Assembly (NCBI GenBank): GCA_902606105.1
Contig: CACLFK010000003.1
Location: forward strand, 24,972-88,971
Source of the DNA: an uncultured Pelagibacteraceae bacterium
Lineage (GTDB): Bacteria > Pseudomonadota > Alphaproteobacteria > Pelagibacterales > Pelagibacteraceae
Length of the DNA stretch: 64,000 nt
Direction of reading: 5' to 3'
A program made the translations under genes and the position numbers. Shown one piece after another: positions 58,348 through 64,000 of this stretch (position 1 is the first letter of the stretch; each line of letters opens with the position of its first letter). The notes beneath the pieces were generated by a model. The model was not told the origin of the DNA, searched no databases, and saw nothing but the letters and a program-made list of their open reading frames with translations.

Positions 58348-59399
58348 TAATACTTTTCCACAGACGTTAATTCATATAATCGACTAATAGTTCGTTTAAA
58401 TGAGTTTTCTAATAATCTTGATGAAGTAAATTGATCTAGGTTTTGATCAGCAGTAACGGCTAAAGGAATATTTTTGTCATATATGACATCTATTAATGTT
58501 ATAAATCGCTGTTGTTGGTTAGAATTAATATCATTAAATTGTGGAATATTATCAAGAGTAATAAATTTGCAATTTTTAATTATCTCTAAATAATCTTCAG
58601 CACCAAGGTTTCGATTACATAGATCATCAAAATTAAATCTAGCTACTCCTTCATAAAAATTTTCTATTTTAAAATTTCTTCCCTTTACGTTAATTATTTT
58701 TGATAAATAATTTTTATCTTTTGTAATTGTTCTAAAAAATTTATTTATTTTAAAATTTGTCTCTTGATTAAGAGGATAAAAATATCTTTGTTTTTGATTT
58801 TCATTTGATTTTCTATAATCGTCTTCTAATTCAAGTTCAAGTTCAATAGATTGTTTATCCATAATTTTTATAAAAGGTTTAAACTGATCTCTTTGAAGGC
58901 CGTCTTTATAAAGTTCAGAAATTTTTGTATTAGAAGTTAAAATAATTTTAATATTTTCTTTAAATATTTGCTCAAATAATTTTCCTAAAATCATTGCATC
59001 AACAATATTTGTTACCTGGAACTCATCAAAATAAACTAATTTAGTTTTAGATTTTAAGTCTTTTACAAAATGGTTTATTACATTTTCCTCATTTTTTTCT
59101 TTTCTTTTGTGCGCAAAATCATGAAAGCTCAACATAAATTCATTAAAGTGTTGTCTTAATTTTTTTTCTTCTATTAGATCAAAAAAAAAATTTAGGATCA
59201 TTGTTTTTCCTACACCAACACCACCATATAAATAAAAAGCAGGTTTTGAATTATTTTTTGAGAAGAATTTATATAAAATTGACTGATTAAAGTTTAATTC
59301 ATAAAAACTTTTGAGTTGATCAATAATTGCTAATTGATAAGTGTTTATTTCTAAATTATTTTTTTTACAAAAATTTTCAAAAAGATTGTCTAAGTTCAT
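58347..59399 (-). CDS. zapE: AFG1/ZapE-family ATPase
   Basis: 'FYLYGGVGVGKTMILNFFF', 'LVYFDEFQVTNIVDAMIL'. Confidence 0.9.
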   Translation of the reverse strand: MNLDNLFENFCKKNNLEINTYQLAIIDQLKSFYELNFNQSILYKFFSKNNSKPAFYLYGGVGVGKTMILNFFFDLIEEKKLRQHFNEFMLSFHDFAHKRKEKNEENVINHFVKDLKSKTKLVYFDEFQVTNIVDAMILGKLFEQIFKENIKIILTSNTKISELYKDGLQRDQFKPFIKIMDKQSIELELELEDDYRKSNENQKQRYFYPLNQETNFKINKFFRTITKDKNYLSKIINVKGRNFKIENFYEGVARFNFDDLCNRNLGAEDYLEIIKNCKFITLDNIPQFNDINSNQQQRFITLIDVIYDKNIPLAVTADQNLDQFTSSRLLENSFKRTISRLYELTSVEKY

Positions 59400-59824
59400 T
59401 TTTTTGTTTTAAAATCGATACCATATTCTGATCTTGGTCCTTTGCGTAATCCAAATGGTCCAGAAATAAATATAGTTAATGGTCTTGTTCCTGGTTTAAG
59501 ATCTACTCTATGTAGATTATTTGCTGATCTAAAGCCAATATAACCCGGTGGTCTCCAGAATTTTCCTGAACTTAAAGTCTCCCAATAACCACCTCTTAAA
59601 ACTATTGTTATATAAGGAAAAGTGTGGTTGTGTACACCCTCACCGTGGTCATCTGCTAACATCTCATGAACTAATATATTGAATGGGAACCACCTTGGTC
59701 GGTGTCGTATTAAAACATAATATCTATTCATCCACGGTTTTGCCTCGTGAAATTTGGGATGAGATGGTCCCCTATCTAATACAACTTTTTTTCTACCGAT
59801 CTTCTCTAAAAATTTTAAGATCAT
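59396..59824 (-). CDS. Cupin-like protein
   Basis: 'DDHGEGVHNHTFPYITIVLRGGYWE...HRVDLKPGTRPLTIFISGP' cupin HxH...H. Confidence 0.75.
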   Translation of the reverse strand: MILKFLEKIGRKKVVLDRGPSHPKFHEAKPWMNRYYVLIRHRPRWFPFNILVHEMLADDHGEGVHNHTFPYITIVLRGGYWETLSSGKFWRPPGYIGFRSANNLHRVDLKPGTRPLTIFISGPFGLRKGPRSEYGIDFKTKK

Positions 59825-59826
59825 AA

Positions 59827-61125
59827 CTAATTATATCGATCAATAGACCCGTTTCTAACTAAAAATAAATTTCTATTGAATATAAATGGTTTTGATGTGA
59901 AATTTTTTGAAACTTTTTGAGTTTTTGTAATATTACCTTGCTGTAAACCAGCTACAATAATTTTACCATCAGAATTAGTTAAATATAAACTTTTATTTCC
60001 AATCACAAATCCTAAAGGATAAATATTTTTTCTTTTTTTTTTATCATAATTTACATAAAGATCGGTTATTCTAAGAATATTTCCCTTATTCTTTTCAATT
60101 ACATATAAAAAACCCTCGTTAGAAACAGTAAAAATAAGATTACTTATTAATATAGGTGTAAGGTTAGAATTAACTTTATTAATCCAATTTATAGTGCCTG
60201 TTTTACTATCAATTGAATAGAATTCATTTTTGTTGTTTGATAAAAATATAATTTTGCTATCGGAAACAAGTTTTGAGTTTTTGAAACTATATGATTTATT
60301 AATAATACTGCTACTCTGTGTTGGTAATTGCCAAATTATCTGACCAGATTCACTATCAACTGCTGTAATATCTCCTATAGAGTTACTAAATACAATTTTA
60401 TCCTTTAAAACTATTAAAGAATTCTTAGAATTAGATATTGTAAAAGACTCGTCTGTTTGTAAACTCCAGCATTCTGATCCGTCATAAATATAGTAACATC
60501 TGAGAGTATTTTTATAATCTACAACATAAAAACTATTTTTAGACTTTTTAATATCTGAATTAAAAGGGTAAGAGTTATTTTTAGACCAGTTTAATTCACC
60601 ATTATTTAACTTAATAGAATAGTATTTAGCAATACTATCAGTTATTAAAATATTATCTTTATCCAAAATTAAATTTAACTTTGGATACAGTTCTCTTTCT
60701 AACTTAGTATAATAATTTTTTTTCCATACGATTTTTTGATTATTGTCATATCTTATAATTGTACCTTTTTTGTCAAAATAAATAACTCCATTTTTTAAAA
60801 AAATTGGTTTGAAATTAATCCTGTTTATTTCTTCTAATTTAGAGAATTTATAACTTCCATTTTTGTTTAAACTTCCATCAAAACTTTGTGATCCAAAATT
60901 ATTTTGGTTATCAAAATTTATATTTTTTATCTTAATTGCTGATAGATCTAATTTTAGACTCTGATTGAATTCTTTTATAACAAACTTTTCATTCGAAAAT
61001 ATTTTCTCAATGTTTGGTTTTATCGATATATCTTTTTCATTTTTTTTCCAAATTTTTGAGTTTTTATTAAACGAGCAATGATTTAATAAAATTAACAAAA
61101 AAAATAATGCAATTAATTTATTCAC
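59827..61125 (-). CDS. bamB: PQQ-like beta-propeller lipoprotein (BamB-like)
   Basis: Lipobox-like 'LILLNHC'; 'ITAVDSESGQIIWQLP', 'FYSIDSKTGTINWINK' repeats. Confidence 0.75.
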   Translation of the reverse strand: MNKLIALFFLLILLNHCSFNKNSKIWKKNEKDISIKPNIEKIFSNEKFVIKEFNQSLKLDLSAIKIKNINFDNQNNFGSQSFDGSLNKNGSYKFSKLEEINRINFKPIFLKNGVIYFDKKGTIIRYDNNQKIVWKKNYYTKLERELYPKLNLILDKDNILITDSIAKYYSIKLNNGELNWSKNNSYPFNSDIKKSKNSFYVVDYKNTLRCYYIYDGSECWSLQTDESFTISNSKNSLIVLKDKIVFSNSIGDITAVDSESGQIIWQLPTQSSSIINKSYSFKNSKLVSDSKIIFLSNNKNEFYSIDSKTGTINWINKVNSNLTPILISNLIFTVSNEGFLYVIEKNKGNILRITDLYVNYDKKKRKNIYPLGFVIGNKSLYLTNSDGKIIVAGLQQGNITKTQKVSKNFTSKPFIFNRNLFLVRNGSIDRYN

Positions 61126-61768
61126 TCAAATCTCTGCTTAGCCTTTTCTCTGCCTCTAACCTTATATCTTGATTGGGGTTTTCTAAACTGGTGATTAGAT
61201 TAAAAAACTCTTTTGCCTTTTGATTTTGTGATTGTGAATAAAAGTACTCTGCAAGTAAATACAGAGCATGAGATTTCCAAACACTTTTAGAGTTAATAAT
61301 TGGATTTAACATCAATAATAGCTCAGATTCTGATGCTATATCTGCGTTATATAGGGCTTTTTTGTAAATAACTAAATTTTTAATTTCATTATCAAGTGAT
61401 GTTTTTTCAATTAATAAATCAAATAATTCGTTTATCTGGTTTTGATCTGTAAGAAGATTATTATCAATAATGAAGTAAAGTGATAATGGTGAATATGTTG
61501 GATCTTTTTTATTAATAATCTCTATTAACTTATCAATCGACTTATTTTTTTTATCCTCAGAATATTCGATAGTAATTAAATTAAAATCATCAGAAATTTG
61601 TTTTTTTTTACTAGTTTTATATTTATCAAATCCATAAATTACTATTAATGCTATTAATAAAATTATAACACCAAATATTATTCTATATTTATTTGTAACA
61701 AAAAAACTTTTAATCTTTTCGTTCCTGGTGTTAGTATTTATAATTGTTAAATCTTCGTCCATAATCAA
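61118..61768 (-). CDS. TPR-like single-TM protein (YfgM-like)
   Basis: N-terminal TM + helical repeat; overlaps bamB-like start. Confidence 0.65.
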   Translation of the reverse strand: MIMDEDLTIINTNTRNEKIKSFFVTNKYRIIFGVIILLIALIVIYGFDKYKTSKKKQISDDFNLITIEYSEDKKNKSIDKLIEIINKKDPTYSPLSLYFIIDNNLLTDQNQINELFDLLIEKTSLDNEIKNLVIYKKALYNADIASESELLLMLNPIINSKSVWKSHALYLLAEYFYSQSQNQKAKEFFNLITSLENPNQDIRLEAEKRLSRDLSE

Positions 61769-64000
61769 ATCATATTTCTTAACACATACTGAAGTATTCC
61801 ACCATTTTTATAATATTCCAATTCATTTTTAGTATCTATTCGGCATAAGGTTTTAATTTTCTTCATTTCACCAGATGTATATTTAATCTCTATAATTACT
61901 TCATCTGAAGGATTAATTCCATTTTCTATCTCTAGAACACTTATTAACTCAGATCCAATTAAATTTAAATTTTTTCTGTTTATTTCATTTATAAATTGTA
62001 AAGGTAATATTCCCATACCAATTAGATTAGATCTATGTATTCTTTCAAAACTTTCTGCAATGACCGCTTTAACACCTAATAATTTTGTTCCTTTTGCTGC
62101 CCAATCTCTTGAAGATCCTGTTCCATATTCTTTGCCGCCTATTATAACGAGATCAGTACCTCTTTTTTTGTATTCAACTACTGCATCGTAAATTGATAAA
62201 ACTTTTTCCTCAGGATATAATTTCGTAAATCCACCTTCTGTTCCAGGAGCCATTTCATTTTTTATTCTGATATTTGCAAATGTTCCTCTCATCATAACTT
62301 CATGATTTCCTCTTCTAGAACCATATGAATTAAAATCTTTTGGTAAAATCTGATGCTGCATAAAATACTCACCTGTTGGACTATCTTTCTGAATACTTCC
62401 TGCAGGTGAAATATGATCTGTTGTTACCATATCACCTAGGATCAATAATGGTCTTGCATCTTTGATCTCTTTGAAACCCTCTGGTTCATCCGATAATGTC
62501 TCAAAAAAAGGAGGTTTTTTTACGTAAGTCGATCCTTGATCCCAATTGTAAATACTACTTTTTTCTGTTTTAATCTTTTGCCACTGTACTGGACCTTCTG
62601 AAACGTTAGAGTATCTTTCTATAAACATTTCTGCGTTTAGAGATTTTTTTAAAATATCTTCTATCTCTTTATTTGATGGCCAAATATCCTTTAAGTATAT
62701 ATCATTGCCACTTTTATCTTGACCCAATGGATCTTTATATAGATCAACTTCCATATGACCTGCTATTGCATACGCCACAACAAGTGGAGGTGATGCCAGA
62801 TAGTTTGCCTTTATATGAGGCGAAATTCTACCTTCAAAATTTCTATTACCTGACAAAACTGAAACAGAATAAATGTTCTCTTTTTGAATAGCTTCAACAA
62901 TGTTTTCCTCTAATGGTCCTGAATTTCCAATACAAGTTGTGCATCCATATCCAACTAAATTAAAACCTAATTTATCTAAATATTTATTTAATCCAGCTTT
63001 TTCTAAATAATCAGTAACCACTTGCGAGCCAGGTGCCAAAGAAGTTTTAACCCATGGCTTAACTTCTAAACCTAATTCAACTGCTTTTTTTGCTAGCAAT
63101 CCAGCTCCAATTAAAACGTTCGGGTTTGATGTATTTGTACATGATGTTATGGCTGCAATTAGTATAGAGCCATCACTAATTTGATAGTCTGTGCTAGAAA
63201 CCTTTGAAATTGATTTTTCTTTTTTATTAGTTGTGTCATGCATTACTTTTTTAAATGAACTTGACGCATCAGTTAAAAGAACTTTGTCCTGAGGTCTTTT
63301 TGGACCTGAAATAGTCGGAACGACTGTAGACATATCCAAAGATATAATATCAGTAAATTCAATCTCATCACTTGCCCACAAACCTTGTTGCTTAGCGTAT
63401 TTTTCAACAATTTCTATTGTATGCTTATCTCTACCTGAAAATTTTAAATATTTTAATGTCTCATCATCTATTGGAAAAAAACCACAAGTAGCTCCATATT
63501 CAGGTGCCATATTTGCAATAGTAGCTCTATCAGCAAGAGTTAAATTTTTCAATCCCTCTCCATAAAACTCTACAAATTTTCCTACCACCCCTTTATCTCT
63601 AAGCATTTTTACAACTGTTAAAACTAGATCTGTTGCTGTGGTTCCTTCTGGCATTTTATTTTTTATTTCTAAACCTATAACTTCTGGAATTAACATCGAT
63701 ATCGGCTGACCTAACATGCCTGCTTCTGCTTCAATTCCTCCAACTCCCCAACCTAAAACTGATAAACCGTTAACCATTGTAGTATGGCTATCAGTTCCCA
63801 CTAAAGTATCTGGAAATAGATACTCATCTTCTTCAAATTTTTCTGACCAAACAACTTTTGACAAATACTCTAAATTTACTTGATGACATATACCTGTGCC
63901 TGGTGGAACAATTCTAAAATTATCAAATGCTTGTTGACCCCACTTTAAAAATGAATATCTTTCACCATTTCTTTCAAATTCTATATCTACATTTTTTTCA
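61765..64000 (-). CDS. acnA: Aconitate hydratase (5' part truncated by window edge)
   Basis: 'GTDSHTTMVNGLSVLGWGVGGIEAEAGMLGQP', 'GYGCTTCIGNSGPL'; reading frame continues upstream of Met 63864 through 'GQQAFDNFRIVPPGTGICHQVNLEYLSKV'. Confidence 0.96.
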   Translation of the reverse strand, partial: EKNVDIEFERNGERYSFLKWGQQAFDNFRIVPPGTGICHQVNLEYLSKVVWSEKFEEDEYLFPDTLVGTDSHTTMVNGLSVLGWGVGGIEAEAGMLGQPISMLIPEVIGLEIKNKMPEGTTATDLVLTVVKMLRDKGVVGKFVEFYGEGLKNLTLADRATIANMAPEYGATCGFFPIDDETLKYLKFSGRDKHTIEIVEKYAKQQGLWASDEIEFTDIISLDMSTVVPTISGPKRPQDKVLLTDASSSFKKVMHDTTNKKEKSISKVSSTDYQISDGSILIAAITSCTNTSNPNVLIGAGLLAKKAVELGLEVKPWVKTSLAPGSQVVTDYLEKAGLNKYLDKLGFNLVGYGCTTCIGNSGPLEENIVEAIQKENIYSVSVLSGNRNFEGRISPHIKANYLASPPLVVAYAIAGHMEVDLYKDPLGQDKSGNDIYLKDIWPSNKEIEDILKKSLNAEMFIERYSNVSEGPVQWQKIKTEKSSIYNWDQGSTYVKKPPFFETLSDEPEGFKEIKDARPLLILGDMVTTDHISPAGSIQKDSPTGEYFMQHQILPKDFNSYGSRRGNHEVMMRGTFANIRIKNEMAPGTEGGFTKLYPEEKVLSIYDAVVEYKKRGTDLVIIGGKEYGTGSSRDWAAKGTKLLGVKAVIAESFERIHRSNLIGMGILPLQFINEINRKNLNLIGSELISVLEIENGINPSDEVIIEIKYTSGEMKKIKTLCRIDTKNELEYYKNGGILQYVLRNMI

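Noticed and set aside
1-64000. CRISPR arrays, prophage, transposases, tRNA/rRNA genes
   Set aside because: No direct repeats with spacers, integrase/transposase ORFs or recognisable tRNA-like intergenic sequence seen by eye; a tRNAscan/Infernal run would be decisive

Overview
AT-rich, gene-dense bacterial chromosome window whose gene content looks like a SAR11/Pelagibacterales genome (taxonomy is an inference from content; no rRNA is present). Roughly 50 CDS are supported. The dominant theme is a ~47 kb island for methylated osmolyte, methylamine and C1 metabolism. It contains a Rieske oxygenase operon (4.1-8.3 kb), ProX/ProW with a MetF-like protein and a DmdA/GcvT-like protein (8.5-12.6 kb), a heterotetrameric sarcosine-oxidase/N-methylglutamate-dehydrogenase-type cluster plus fhs (21.7-28.6 kb), trimethylamine monooxygenase (30.7 kb), a TMAO-type ABC transporter (34.5-39.7 kb), TMAO demethylase (39.8-42.1 kb), and two paralogous 'amidotransferase + GXGXG + FMN-synthase + glutamine-synthetase-like' cassettes flanking a divergent Amt (44.0-55.4 kb). 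A selenium-binding-protein-56/methanethiol oxidase operon lies at the left. The most interesting points are: (1) the two glutamate-synthase-like cassettes differ in their Fe-S cysteine motif, which suggests split functions; (2) a Rieske/methyltransferase/APS-kinase-like/nucleotidyltransferase/2OG-oxygenase operon of unknown substrate, divergent from ProX; (3) an orphan MetF-like + DmdA-like pair; (4) a small winged-helix-like regulator candidate behind tdm; (5) a probable homopolymer frameshift at the tmoV/tmoW junction; (6) several hairpins and unannotated small proteins. No tRNA, rRNA, CRISPR array or mobile element was recognised.
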